From the NCBI GenBank assembly GCA_910584585.1, contig CAJUBP010000036.1:1-51695 (forward strand): DNA of 51,695 bases, written 5' to 3'. Source of the DNA: an uncultured Lachnospiraceae bacterium. Lineage in GTDB: Bacteria; Bacillota; Clostridia; Lachnospirales; Lachnospiraceae. This document shows positions 1 through 7,633 of this stretch, piece after piece; position 1 is the first letter of the stretch; every line of letters starts with the position of its first letter. The position numbers and the translations under genes are program-made. Under the pieces are notes generated by a model, which saw nothing but the letters and a program-made list of their open reading frames with translations, was not told where the DNA came from and ran no database searches.

Positions 1-24
1 AGTTCTCTTTTTGGGGAATCAGGT

Positions 25-705
25 CTAAAAAGTATCATTTCCCGACAGCCCCTGTTCTTTTGAAATATACTGCATACTTGATAAAAAATCCTGCTTAACA
101 ATCTGAAGCACACCGCCTTGACTTTGAATACGCTGATAACTCAATTTTATAAAACATTCAAACAGGGCAGTCATAAAAAAACAGACAACGCTTGCATACA
201 TTACGGGTTTTAGCCCAAGCATGGCATACAATACGCCGCCCAACATAGGGGCAATCAGATAGGATAAGGATGCCACTTGATTTACAACGGCATTTCCTTT
301 CATAATATTGTCGCCTTGTAACATGGTGGGAATACACGCTTGAACAGTAGGCGTTTCAAACGCGCCCAAAATAGAAAGTATAATAAGCAACATACTGATT
401 ACGGCAATGGCATTGCTTTCCGACAGGAATAGTGCCGCACATAAAACGGATACGCCAGTCAATGCGTCTAACGCCACCATAATATTCCGTCTGTCTGCCC
501 TGTCCGCCAAGATGCCGCCAAGCGGTGACAAAAGAATGGTCGGGATGGTAGCGGCAGACAATATCCCTGCAAATATAGCTGCCGAACCAGTCGCTTCCAG
601 TACATATATAGACAGTGCCAGTTTCAATATGAAATTTCCAAACAATGAGGTTAATTGCCCTAAAATAAGGAGCGTGAAATTTTTTGTAAATATTTTTTCC
701 GTCAT
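25..705 (-). CDS. MFS transporter, truncated to its N-terminal half
   Basis: The 226 residues read as the first half of a major facilitator superfamily exporter. Hydrophobic helices are visible from about residue 10 to 175, and the motif-A-like loop GGILADRADRR lies near residue 63. Family members are about 400 residues, so roughly six helices are missing. The sequence stops resembling the family after ISKEQ and ends a few codons later at a TAG. The start overlaps the TetR stop as ATGA, so the two genes are cotranscribed and translationally coupled, the usual arrangement for a repressor and the efflux pump it controls. The product is probably non-functional. The break near position 25-45 may mark a recombination junction or the edge of a mobile element. 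Confidence is high for the family and moderate for loss of function. Confidence 0.8.
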   Translation of the reverse strand: MTEKIFTKNFTLLILGQLTSLFGNFILKLALSIYVLEATGSAAIFAGILSAATIPTILLSPLGGILADRADRRNIMVALDALTGVSVLCAALFLSESNAIAVISMLLIILSILGAFETPTVQACIPTMLQGDNIMKGNAVVNQVASLSYLIAPMLGGVLYAMLGLKPVMYASVVCFFMTALFECFIKLSYQRIQSQGGVLQIVKQDFLSSMQYISKEQGLSGNDTF

Positions 706-1412
706 GGCTGATTCCCTCCTTTTACATTATTATTGTCGGCTTTCTCCGACATAAAGGTATGCCCGCAGGGTGTTTCCGTAATATCAGTGATAAATTTTTC
801 TGTAAAGGTTGTCGTATCATCATCATAAAGCGGCAGTCCCATATGGGCTAACACTTCTTTCACAAAATGATATTTATGATACAGTTCTTCCTTTGTTGCA
901 GGGAATACCGAGGGCATGAGCCAGAAATTGATAAGCGGCAAAAGCTCGGAAAGCTCCTTTATGTATTCCGTCTTGATAGAACCGTCTTGTTTTCCCTCCT
1001 CCAACAATTCCAACCACAAGGGAGTTAATACACGCCTGTTTTCCCCAACCGCTGCCGCTAAAATGTGCGGGTCTTTCAAAATAGGGACTGCCTGCATATT
1101 TATCTGGTTTCGTTTAGCGTCCGACTGATTCAGTGTAAGCAACAACCTAATTTTTTGCAGACCGTTCAAGTCATCCCTCCCCTTGACTGTTTCAAATGGG
1201 TTGTCCTCGAAAAACATTTGATTGCCTAATGCGTACATCACTTCCTCTTTGCTTTGGAAACAACGATAAAACATCCCTTTCGCTCCGCCCACCTTATCCA
1301 TAATGTCAGAAACCAAAGTTTCCTCATATCCTTTAGAAATAAATAAGTTTTGGGCGGCATTTAGGATTTCTTTTCTCCATTCCTCTGGTGTCTTTTTTAC
1401 AGGTCTAGCCAA
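702..1412 (-). CDS. TetR/AcrR family transcriptional regulator
   Basis: The 236-residue protein has an N-terminal TetR helix-turn-helix at about residues 12-60 (ILNAAQNLFISKGYEET, then GGAKGMFYRCFQSKEEV). A longer ligand-binding C-terminal domain without a recognisable signature follows. The start follows AAAGGAGGTGC at good spacing. Its stop overlaps the start of the MFS gene by four bases. A palindrome lies between the promoter and the start, which fits autorepression of this two-gene operon. The effector is unknown, though the neighbouring exporter suggests a toxic small molecule. Confidence 0.9.
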   Translation of the reverse strand: MARPVKKTPEEWRKEILNAAQNLFISKGYEETLVSDIMDKVGGAKGMFYRCFQSKEEVMYALGNQMFFEDNPFETVKGRDDLNGLQKIRLLLTLNQSDAKRNQINMQAVPILKDPHILAAAVGENRRVLTPLWLELLEEGKQDGSIKTEYIKELSELLPLINFWLMPSVFPATKEELYHKYHFVKEVLAHMGLPLYDDDTTTFTEKFITDITETPCGHTFMSEKADNNNVKGGNQP

Positions 1413-1439
1413 ATGTTATTGCACCTCCTTTGTATTTAG

Positions 1440-1460
1440 TTATTGACTTGAAGTCAATAA
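1440..1460. promoter_or_regulatory. Palindromic TetR-type operator
   Basis: This is a perfect inverted repeat with 10-base arms TTATTGACTT / AAGTCAATAA around one central base. It sits 28 bases upstream of the TetR start and directly downstream of the -10 box, where a bound repressor would block transcription. That it is the site of the adjacent TetR protein is inferred from its symmetry and position. Confidence 0.75.
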
Positions 1461-1462
1461 CT

Positions 1463-1491
1463 ATTTTAGCACCATTCTTAAATTTTTGCAA
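1463..1491 (-). promoter_or_regulatory. Promoter of the tetR-MFS operon
   Basis: On the minus strand, TTGCAA (1491-1486) and TAAAAT (1468-1463) are separated by exactly 17 bases. The predicted transcription start falls inside the palindrome at 1440-1460. Confidence 0.6.
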
Positions 1492-1554
1492 TAGCCATAA
1501 TTTGTCATAGCACAGAAATCACTTATGTGCAAAATCCACAAAATTCTTGACATT

Positions 1555-1588
1555 TAAAAAGCGACAGAGATTTCTCCCTGCCGCTTTT
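1555..1588 (-). terminator. Rho-independent terminator after tnpV
   Basis: Read on the minus strand, AAAAGCGGCAGGGAGA pairs with TCTCTGTCGCTTTTT a few bases past the tnpV stop. The 3' arm ends in a T-run. Confidence 0.6.
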
Positions 1589-1594
1589 GTCCGC

Positions 1595-1969
1595 TTATGC
1601 AAAAATGATTTCCTTGTTTACAATCTCCCTTGCACAAGCTCTTATGTTGCCTAAATGTCCTACCCACTCTAAGGCGTTTTCAGCCTTTAACTGTTCTGTT
1701 ATGCCTTGTGCCTGTTTCATGTCCTCAATGAGCCTTTCAAAGCGTTCCTGCGCCTGCCTGTCAATATCGGCAAGATAAGCGTACATCTTGCCGCTTGTGA
1801 GAAGATTGGTGTATGTAACTTTTCGGTACTGTTTCAGATAATCAAGATGCCGCTGTCCCCAGATTCCTATTGAATGTTCTTCTTCGGTGGATACAGTTAA
1901 GCGTGGGATTAGATAATCGCTTTCTTTTCGGTATGTGCCACCTAATTGCTCAAATATTGATTTTGCCAT
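1595..1969 (-). CDS. tnpV: TnpV-like transposon-encoded protein
   Basis: The 124-residue protein matches the TnpV family first seen in Tn4451/Tn4453-type elements. It starts MAKSIFEQLGGTY, has the central GIWGQRHLDYLKQYRK and TYTNLLTSGK stretches, a helical QERFERLIEDMKQAQGITEQL segment, and a typical end (IRACAREIVNKEIIFA). The biochemical role of TnpV is not established. The gene has a strong ribosome binding site (TGGAGGTAACAGACA) and its own terminator. It stands alone without the serine recombinase TnpX that usually accompanies it, so it is probably a leftover of an excised or decayed element. Confidence 0.85.
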   Translation of the reverse strand: MAKSIFEQLGGTYRKESDYLIPRLTVSTEEEHSIGIWGQRHLDYLKQYRKVTYTNLLTSGKMYAYLADIDRQAQERFERLIEDMKQAQGITEQLKAENALEWVGHLGNIRACAREIVNKEIIFA

Positions 1970-2160
1970 TGTCTGTTACCTCCAGATAAGATATTCACTC
2001 CACATATTTGTGTCTGCTGTCTTAAACACAATTTTTGAGTTTTGTCCTTATCTGGTTTCATACTTCATAGACGCCGTTACAAAGATACAAAACGCTGCTT
2101 AACAATGTAATTGCTGTATATATCACCGAATAAATCGACATCATACGAATTAATTTTTTC

Positions 2161-3087
2161 TTATTCATTTTCTTCTCCAATCGAAACAATCCGAACGGCC
2201 GAAGCCATTCCGCCATCACCATATGTGGGACTCTTTAAAAATTCCTTTGATGACTGGCTTATTTCCTGATGATTTGATATTGCATGAGTTACTTCATTTT
2301 CCCAAGAATGTAACCTTGCGTCTGCTATGGCCTCTATTCCCAGCAACGTCTCTACGATATGGTCATGATAGCTGCTAACATGTTTCTTAATCATAAAACG
2401 CATAAGTTCCAGCCGCTTATCCATGCTTTTTATATTCGAGGAAGCGGGGGCTGTACGATATTGAATCAGCGGTTGATTGACAATCCCAATCCATGATTCT
2501 GGAGAAGTTTCTAACATGCTTAAAAAGAAATCCCAATCTTCAAAACCAGAACGCATAGATTCATCATATCCCCCGCACTGCTCAAAGACATCCCGGCGGA
2601 GAATGTGTGTCGCCGGACAGCAATTTCGAGATAAAAATGGATTTATGTTTCCTCCGTCAGGGCAGACAACGGAATCTAAAGCCCCAAATGTATGCATCCA
2701 GGAGGACGCTGCCACCATGGATGGATTGTCGCGAAGCAATCGGCTTACCTCCTCTGTATATCCGGGTTCCAGTTTATCATCGCCATCCAGAACCAGTACC
2801 ATTGGTGACTGCGCTTTCTTAATACCTGTATTTCTCGCAGCAGATACACCCCCATTTTCCTGGTGATATATTATGATAGGAATTGGCAGATCAGGCTTTT
2901 GTTCCACATCCTTTAATACCTGGATGGAATACTCATCCGTGGAACCATCATCTACAATAATAATTTTTTGCGGCAATAAAGTTTGAGCACATAAAGATTC
3001 AACAGCTTCAAGAATCATTGGCCCCTGATTAAAACTCGTTATGACTGCCTCAATATCTGCCCCAAAACTATCTTTATTTTTATTCAT
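2161..3087 (-). CDS. Family 2 glycosyltransferase
   Basis: The 308-residue protein has a GT-A nucleotide-sugar fold at its N-terminus: VITSFNQGPMILEAVESL near residue 14, IIIVDDGSTDEYS near 38, and the metal-binding VLVLDGDDKLEPGY near 92. GFEDWDFFLSM near residue 183 is typical of the GT2 acceptor side. The C-terminal 100 residues are helical with no membrane helix, so the enzyme is probably cytoplasmic. GGAAAGG precedes the ATG. It is the last gene of the operon starting at the GntR promoter, 40 bases after a 39-residue peptide ORF. The acceptor is unknown. A peptide, lipid or surface polymer exported by the ABC pair is possible but not shown. Confidence 0.88.
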   Translation of the reverse strand: MNKNKDSFGADIEAVITSFNQGPMILEAVESLCAQTLLPQKIIIVDDGSTDEYSIQVLKDVEQKPDLPIPIIIYHQENGGVSAARNTGIKKAQSPMVLVLDGDDKLEPGYTEEVSRLLRDNPSMVAASSWMHTFGALDSVVCPDGGNINPFLSRNCCPATHILRRDVFEQCGGYDESMRSGFEDWDFFLSMLETSPESWIGIVNQPLIQYRTAPASSNIKSMDKRLELMRFMIKKHVSSYHDHIVETLLGIEAIADARLHSWENEVTHAISNHQEISQSSKEFLKSPTYGDGGMASAVRIVSIGEENE

Positions 3088-3127
3088 TTTATTTCCTTTC
3101 CAAGGCTGTAGGCTAACGCATTGATCC

Positions 3128-3247
3128 CTATACCGAAACAGAAAGGTTCGTACCGGATTCTGGTTTCAATGCTTCTCCGGTTTTCGTATAGATTACAGGT
3201 TCTGTTTTAACAGCATCCGCTGTTTCTTCGATAGATCCTATATTCAT
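3128..3247 (-). CDS. 39-residue peptide coupled to the ABC permease
   Basis: A short frame begins at an ATG that shares one base with the permease stop (TGATG) and runs 39 codons to TAG, 40 bases before the glycosyltransferase. The peptide is hydrophilic and has no cysteine. It has an acidic first half (IEETADAVKTEP) and a Ser/Thr/Gly-rich second half (TGEALKPESGTNLSVSV). Stop-start coupling inside a regulated ABC/glycosyltransferase operon argues for real translation. The arrangement resembles a precursor peptide next to its modifying enzyme and exporter, but no known RiPP or glycocin motif is visible. It may simply be a small orphan. I do not recognise a family. Confidence 0.45.
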   Translation of the reverse strand: MNIGSIEETADAVKTEPVIYTKTGEALKPESGTNLSVSV

Positions 3248-3879
3248 CAGCTAATATCCCGCTTCCGATATACCTTTACCGCAATCCGGTATGAAATAAA
3301 AAAACAGATAACAGAAATGATAAGTACAATATGGAAAGCCAGAAGGATATTCTCCTTTACAGGAAAAACCAAATTGATAAGAAGAACAAGCCCCGTAATA
3401 ATCCCTGTTGATGCCATAAATGACATCATAAAGACAATCTGCGATTTCTCCGGGTCAAACAGATATGCACACGGCAGGCTGATGCCGCCTGCTAACAGGG
3501 TAGCGCTCATCCCGATAGATCCATACAGTAACAGCGAGTGAAGCGTGATATCCATACCGAAACATGCAAGGACGGCGCAGGGTACCAGCGCTGTCAGCAT
3601 TCCCAACATGGCAAGCAGGATATAAAACAGAAATTTCTCACCAATGATCTGGTTTCTCGATACCGGCATGGTAATGACATTTTTGTTCCATTTGGAAGCC
3701 GCGTCACTGGTAATGCTGATAAAGGCCGCTGTTGTAGCGGCAACCGGAGCCAGAACCAGAAGTGCGCTGGTTTCCAGCAAAAAAGATAGCCCAAAGCCCA
3801 GAACAACCAGGCTGACGATAGTTACGAGGATATTGCTTCTGGCAATATAGAGATCTTTCACCAAAACGCCTTTCATCAC
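3247..3879 (-). CDS. ABC-2 type transporter permease
   Basis: The 210-residue membrane protein has about six hydrophobic segments (near 15-60, 80-110, 118-140, 148-170, 180-200). It carries the cytoplasmic loop typical of short ABC-2 permeases (ITSDAASKWNKNVITMPVSR), where the ATPase docks. The size fits the YtrC/ABC2_membrane_5 type found behind YtrA-like GntR regulators. The start overlaps the ATPase stop by four bases and the stop is shared with the next small ORF, so all are one transcript. The substrate is unknown; related systems export or defend against peptide antibiotics and lipids. Confidence 0.85.
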   Translation of the reverse strand: MMKGVLVKDLYIARSNILVTIVSLVVLGFGLSFLLETSALLVLAPVAATTAAFISITSDAASKWNKNVITMPVSRNQIIGEKFLFYILLAMLGMLTALVPCAVLACFGMDITLHSLLLYGSIGMSATLLAGGISLPCAYLFDPEKSQIVFMMSFMASTGIITGLVLLINLVFPVKENILLAFHIVLIISVICFFISYRIAVKVYRKRDIS

Positions 3880-4727
3880 TTTTCCCCCTTTACATAAAGA
3901 AGCATAATTTCATCAATCGTTGCCGGGACAACCAGGGCTTTCGGATATTTTTTCTGCATCCTCTCCCGGTCTGAAACCAGTATCTGCCATTCATAGTCCA
4001 TTTTACGGTAGGAGATGATATCGGATTTATCCAGCGCGTCAAACTGCGCCGCACCGCACTTGATGATGCCATACCGTTCGGTCAGTTCGTCTTTGGGTTT
4101 CTCAAAAACCACTTTCCCTTCATGGATAAATACGATATAATCGGCAATCTTCTCCAGGTCACTGGTAATGTGGGAGGATACCAGAATGGAATGCTCCTCG
4201 TCCTGCACGAAATCCAGCAGCATATCCAGAATATCATCCCGGACAACCGGGTCTAAGCCGCTGGTGGCTTCGTCCAGAACCAACAGCCTGGAATGATGGG
4301 AAAATGCAACGGAGATTGCCAGCTTCATCTTCATTCCTTTTGAAAACTGTTTGATCTCCTTATCCATCGGCAGGGAAAACTGTTTCAGCAGGCGCAGATA
4401 AGCCTGTTCGTCCCATGTCCTGTAAATGTTTTTCATAACCCGGTTCAATTTCCGGGGAGAAAGGATTTCCGGATAATTACTGCCATCAAACACGACGCCG
4501 ATCTGTTCTTTGACATCCCCGTCCAGTTCCTCGCTGTCCAAAATGGATACAACACCGTCTTCCTTTTGAATCAGCCCTAAAGCCGCATTGATGGTTGTGC
4601 TCTTTCCTGCGCCGTTTTCTCCAATCAGTCCGACAATGGAGCCACTGGGAACAGTGAACGAAACATGGTCCAAAACAAAATCCTGATAAGTTTTGGTAAG
4701 GCCTGATACCATGAAAGCATTTGTCAT
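3876..4727 (-). CDS. ABC transporter ATP-binding protein
   Basis: The 283-residue ATPase has all the motifs: Walker A GENGAGKST at 36-44, a degenerate signature FSKGM near 128, Walker B LLVLDEATSGLD at 148-159, and the switch histidine in SSHITSDLEKIADYI near 186. A C-terminal extension of about 70 residues follows, as in YtrB/CcmA-like exporter ATPases. It sits two bases after the GntR stop and overlaps the permease start, so ATPase and permease presumably form one homodimeric ABC-2 exporter. Confidence 0.92.
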   Translation of the reverse strand: MTNAFMVSGLTKTYQDFVLDHVSFTVPSGSIVGLIGENGAGKSTTINAALGLIQKEDGVVSILDSEELDGDVKEQIGVVFDGSNYPEILSPRKLNRVMKNIYRTWDEQAYLRLLKQFSLPMDKEIKQFSKGMKMKLAISVAFSHHSRLLVLDEATSGLDPVVRDDILDMLLDFVQDEEHSILVSSHITSDLEKIADYIVFIHEGKVVFEKPKDELTERYGIIKCGAAQFDALDKSDIISYRKMDYEWQILVSDRERMQKKYPKALVVPATIDEIMLLYVKGEK

Positions 4728-4729
4728 CG

Positions 4730-5104
4730 CTAATCCTCCTCGTACAATAATGTTAATAAGCTGATTAATTTATCAAGCGGTATTCCGCTCATACGGGCGA
4801 TTTCTATTGCGTCATTGAAACAGCCCTCTATCTTTTTTTGCTGCTCTTCCAAATAGAAGTCCTGATTCCTCACAGATACATAGCAGCCTTTCCCGGCTGT
4901 CGTTTCAATAAAGCCATCTTCCTGCAGGATGTCATATGCCTTCTGCACGGTCAGAACACTGATCTGCAGCGATTTTGCAAGGGAGCGGATAGAGGGCAGC
5001 GCTTCCCCAGCCTTCAGTTCGCCGCTCATAATCTGCGTTTTTATCTGTGACACAATCTGCTCGTACAGAGGACGACTTGCCTTATTACTTACAACAATCT
5101 CCAA
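4730..5104 (-). CDS. GntR family regulator, YtrA subfamily
   Basis: The 124-residue protein has an N-terminal GntR winged helix (PLYEQIVSQIKTQIMSGEL, then LPSIRSLAKSLQISVLTVQKAYDIL near residues 35-65, then FIETTAGKGCYV). Its tail is only about 45 residues, which defines the YtrA subfamily. These regulators typically repress the ABC operon they head. The start used is TTG at 5104, with GGCGGTGACGG upstream. The promoter and operator just upstream support autorepression. Confidence 0.9.
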   Translation of the reverse strand: MEIVVSNKASRPLYEQIVSQIKTQIMSGELKAGEALPSIRSLAKSLQISVLTVQKAYDILQEDGFIETTAGKGCYVSVRNQDFYLEEQQKKIEGCFNDAIEIARMSGIPLDKLISLLTLLYEED

Positions 5105-5127
5105 ACCGTCACCGCCTTACCGTCTTT

Positions 5128-5179
5128 TACTGTATTGCATCAGCAAGTACAGTATAATACGCAGCAAAGTGATTGTCAA
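5128..5179 (-). promoter_or_regulatory. Promoter and operator of the GntR-ABC-peptide-GT operon
   Basis: On the minus strand, TTGACA (5179-5174) and TATACT (5156-5151) are 17 bases apart, a near-consensus vegetative promoter. An interrupted palindrome at 5154-5128 overlaps the -10 box and the start of transcription. It has outer arms TACTGTA/TACAGTA and inner arms TTGC/GCAA. This placement fits repression by the GntR protein encoded directly downstream. Confidence 0.8.
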
Positions 5180-5195
5180 GTCAATCCTCTAACTT

Positions 5196-5591
5196 TTAAG
5201 AAATTAATTTTGCCACCACATCCGCACCATCAACGAATGGATTCAGCCAATACCGCGAATCATAAGAACTATCCGCATTATCACCAAGGACATAGTAGCA
5301 TCCTTCCGGTACTGTCATACTGGTACCGTTTTTCTCCACGATATCACCTCCTACTGCTGCAATCCGTTTCACGAGCAGTTTCCCGTCATGCCGGAATATA
5401 ATGATATCTCCTGTCTCCAGACTGGAATATATTCGGCAGCCGATGATATAACTGCCCCGTTCCAGCGTCGGCTCCATGGACTCGCTCGGCACATAGCCGA
5501 TCAAAAACACACACTTCAAAAGGATAAAAGTAAGAAGCGTCGCAATGGCAGGGAAGATCCACTTTCTCGTTTTTTTCAATAAATTCCTCAT
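5196..5591 (-). CDS. lepB: Signal peptidase I (S26 family)
   Basis: The 131-residue protein has one N-terminal membrane helix (about residues 10-32), then PSESMEPTL with the catalytic Ser at about 38. The LLVKRIAAVGGD box carries the catalytic Lys at about 75, and GDNADSSYDSR near 103 completes the family signature. The start at 5591 is preferred over an upstream ATG because GGAGGGCAAAT precedes it. The enzyme would cleave signal peptides at the outer face of the membrane. Conjugative elements of this type often carry one for their secreted components, so I place it with the decayed transfer module. The catalytic residues look intact. Confidence 0.92.
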   Translation of the reverse strand: MRNLLKKTRKWIFPAIATLLTFILLKCVFLIGYVPSESMEPTLERGSYIIGCRIYSSLETGDIIIFRHDGKLLVKRIAAVGGDIVEKNGTSMTVPEGCYYVLGDNADSSYDSRYWLNPFVDGADVVAKLIS

Positions 5592-5607
5592 ATTTGCCCT
5601 CCAAAAC

Positions 5608-5651
5608 AAAAAAAGCGGGATGCCGGGAACCATCATGATCCCAGCATCCCT
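5608..5651 (-). terminator. Rho-independent terminator before lepB
   Basis: On the minus strand GGGATGCTGGGA pairs with TCCCGGCATCCC and is followed by GCTTTTTTTG, directly downstream of the sigma-like gene. The same sequence lies just upstream of the lepB ribosome binding site, so lepB may depend on read-through. Confidence 0.7.
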
Positions 5652-5656
5652 TCATC

Positions 5657-6811
5657 TTAAAAACCGTATCCGGCAATCGTTTCCATTTCCGGATGTGCTT
5701 TCAGGAACTTCCGTGCCTTTGAAACCCATGCGCACACAAGCTTTGCAGAAGCGCCCATGCGCTCCCCAATCTCGCTGCTGGTATACCCCTGTGACATTAA
5801 AATCATTGCGTCTATCCCTTTGGCAGTCGATGGGGGAGCATCCTTCCTTGCCGAGCTGAGCGCCTGGGAAAGATCCATGCGAAGCCCGCTCAGGAATTCA
5901 CCGTTTTCGGGCTCGTTGCTTATGTAAGGCGTTACATCGGCTACCACCTCATCTGCATACCGTTTGGTTGACTGAACCAATGCATCGCATAGCTCATGCT
6001 AGATCAGGCGGTACGCATAGGTAGAAAAGGTTCCGCCTTTATCCGCCGCTGCAGCTTTGCAAAGGCCGATACAGCCAATCTGGAACAGATCGTCATAGGT
6101 GTAAAATCCCCATTGTCCGTAACCATGGACCTTATCTTTGATTACCTGATGGACCAGCCCCATATTTTCTTCCGCTAAGTTATGAAGTACCTTAAACTCT
6201 CCCATACCACTCCATTTCATTGCAGCTGCGCGTGTATTATAAACGGCATAACAATTGCCGTGAGAAAAAATAGCTCCGACCATCCGGGTAAACATGGTCT
6301 TGTTCATCTCAGTCTGGCCAATCTTCTTGATGTCCCTTGCAAGATAAAACGAACTGCCCTCCGGTATGACAGAGAACCGTCCCTCATTTTGCAGATGAGA
6401 AAGCAAGTAGGGTCTCGTTTCTACCCCTGCCCGCATATAAAGCATCACTGCCTCTGACACCCGGTGGTTTCTCTCCCTGTGGGCAGAGTCGCCGGGAAAA
6501 CGATGGTTCCAAAATGCCTCCATATAATACCAGTAAGCTTCCGGGTGGAGCCAATCCAGTATGGGAAGGGCGGCTTTATACAGACGGACTGTTTTTGAAT
6601 CGCCTTTTCCGGTAACAGTCAGAATACGGCAGGTCATTTCTGTTTCAGTCTGGGGATTTCGGATTGTCTGAGGCGGGGATAGTTTCGATACCAACGCCTT
6701 CAGAACTCGCTCATTCCCAAGCAGCCCAAGCGAACGAAAAGGAAACTTGCCCACAACGGAAAGCAATGTGATGAGCTGCCAGACCTGACTGCCCGCTCGG
6801 AAGTGCAGCAT
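5657..6811 (-). pseudogene. Replication-relaxation / sigma-factor chimera with an in-frame amber stop
   Basis: The first about 210 codons resemble the winged-helix replication-relaxation proteins of Firmicutes conjugative elements (LYKAALPILDWLHPEAYWYY, AMKWSGMGEFKVLHNL). The frame then runs straight into sigma-70 region 2 (AEENMGLVHQVIKDK, YDDLFQIGCIGLCKAA, FSTYAYRLI). A TAG at 5999-6001 interrupts it. The same frame continues for about 110 codons as the rest of a sigma-like protein, ending in a region-4-like helix-turn-helix (MSQGYTSSEIGERMGASAKLV). I infer that a deletion fused two genes and a later nonsense mutation split the product; a Trp or Gln codon is one change away. The downstream part could be translated separately from a TTG at 5980. 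ATGA-linked neighbours and a terminator at 5608-5651 frame it. Confidence 0.6.
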
Positions 6812-6817
6812 TTTAAC

Positions 6818-7003
6818 TCACTCCCGATTTGCAGATTTTTCCGACAACATGACTGCTCTCTTTGTCGGATTTTCCTGCATAGAGCCGTCCCCAGACCGCA
6901 GCAATTCCGGGTGTTTTCTGCCATTTTGAAGATATGTATTTTTTTAGGCCGCAACCGGCCTGTTTTTACATATGTTTTTGGGCTTATATTTTCTGCTTTT
7001 CAT
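6818..7003 (-). pseudogene. Small conjugative-element protein with an ochre stop at codon 20
   Basis: A 61-codon frame starts at an ATG overlapping the DUF5697 stop (ATGA). It begins MKSRKYKPKN, contains a TAA at 6944-6946, and continues as KNTYLQNGRKHPELL and MQENPTKRAVMLSEK to a TGA at 6818. Its end provides the GGGAGTGA ribosome binding site of the next gene. The four-base overlap at one end and the binding site at the other indicate a former gene. I do not recognise the product. Confidence 0.4.
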
Positions 7004-7590
7004 ATAATTTCACCCCCCTCATCAGGCATTGCCCGTTCCGCTGCCAGCCACAATGGAAAATCCTTTTTCGGCACCACATATACCTCAGTGCGGTCATCCG
7101 TCCCCGACACACTGCAGTAATAATGGGCGCATACCTTTGGGCTGTCATCGGGCATCACATACGTTTTTCCGCCATTGCGATATGGGGGACAACAATGATA
7201 TATTTCAAATCCTCCTGCGGCTGCAAAAGCCTTAACTGACTTTGCTCCCCCTTCATAGAGAACGACAATCTCATACCCGATGTTTTCCTTTAAGAAGAAA
7301 AGCTGGGAAGGATAGACCGCAGGGTAATGCGCCATCGGATCCACATAGTCAATAAACTTGAGCAGCACCCATACGGCCAGTATGACGCGCTGGTCCGGAC
7401 GGCACATAGAATCTAAACCGATATAGTAGCCGCCGGACACATCCGCAATCTGCATCTGCTTTTTTAAGTTCCGCAGAATCTTTTCGGCTGTCTGTTCCGG
7501 CTTTTGCAGCATCCGAATGATTTGAGTTTTTGGCAGTGCCCCGTACTGGGACAGCCATTTTACAACATACTGCTCGTCTTGTAACAGCAT
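7000..7590 (-). CDS. DUF5697 family protein of conjugative elements
   Basis: The 196-residue protein starts MLLQDEQYVVKWLSQYG and has a winged-helix-like N-terminal region (KTQIIRMLQKPEQTAEKILRN). A middle section (RVILAVWVLLKFIDYVDPM) and an alpha/beta end (YVMPDDSPKVCAHY) follow. It matches what I know as DUF5697, found between VirB4 and replication genes in Firmicutes elements. The start at 7590 is chosen because AAGGAGGTATTGCGA precedes it; a longer frame exists but lacks such a site. Unlike its neighbours it shows no internal stop. Its role in transfer is unknown. Confidence 0.65.
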   Translation of the reverse strand: MLLQDEQYVVKWLSQYGALPKTQIIRMLQKPEQTAEKILRNLKKQMQIADVSGGYYIGLDSMCRPDQRVILAVWVLLKFIDYVDPMAHYPAVYPSQLFFLKENIGYEIVVLYEGGAKSVKAFAAAGGFEIYHCCPPYRNGGKTYVMPDDSPKVCAHYYCSVSGTDDRTEVYVVPKKDFPLWLAAERAMPDEGGEII

Positions 7591-7633
7591 TCGCAATACC
7601 TCCTTGTGCGTATAATTTAGAAAATGCGTATTC

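Noticed and set aside
2058..2144. 28-codon hydrophobic frame on the minus strand between the glycosyltransferase and tnpV
   Set aside because: It has no ribosome binding site and is only 28 codons; a chance frame is as likely.
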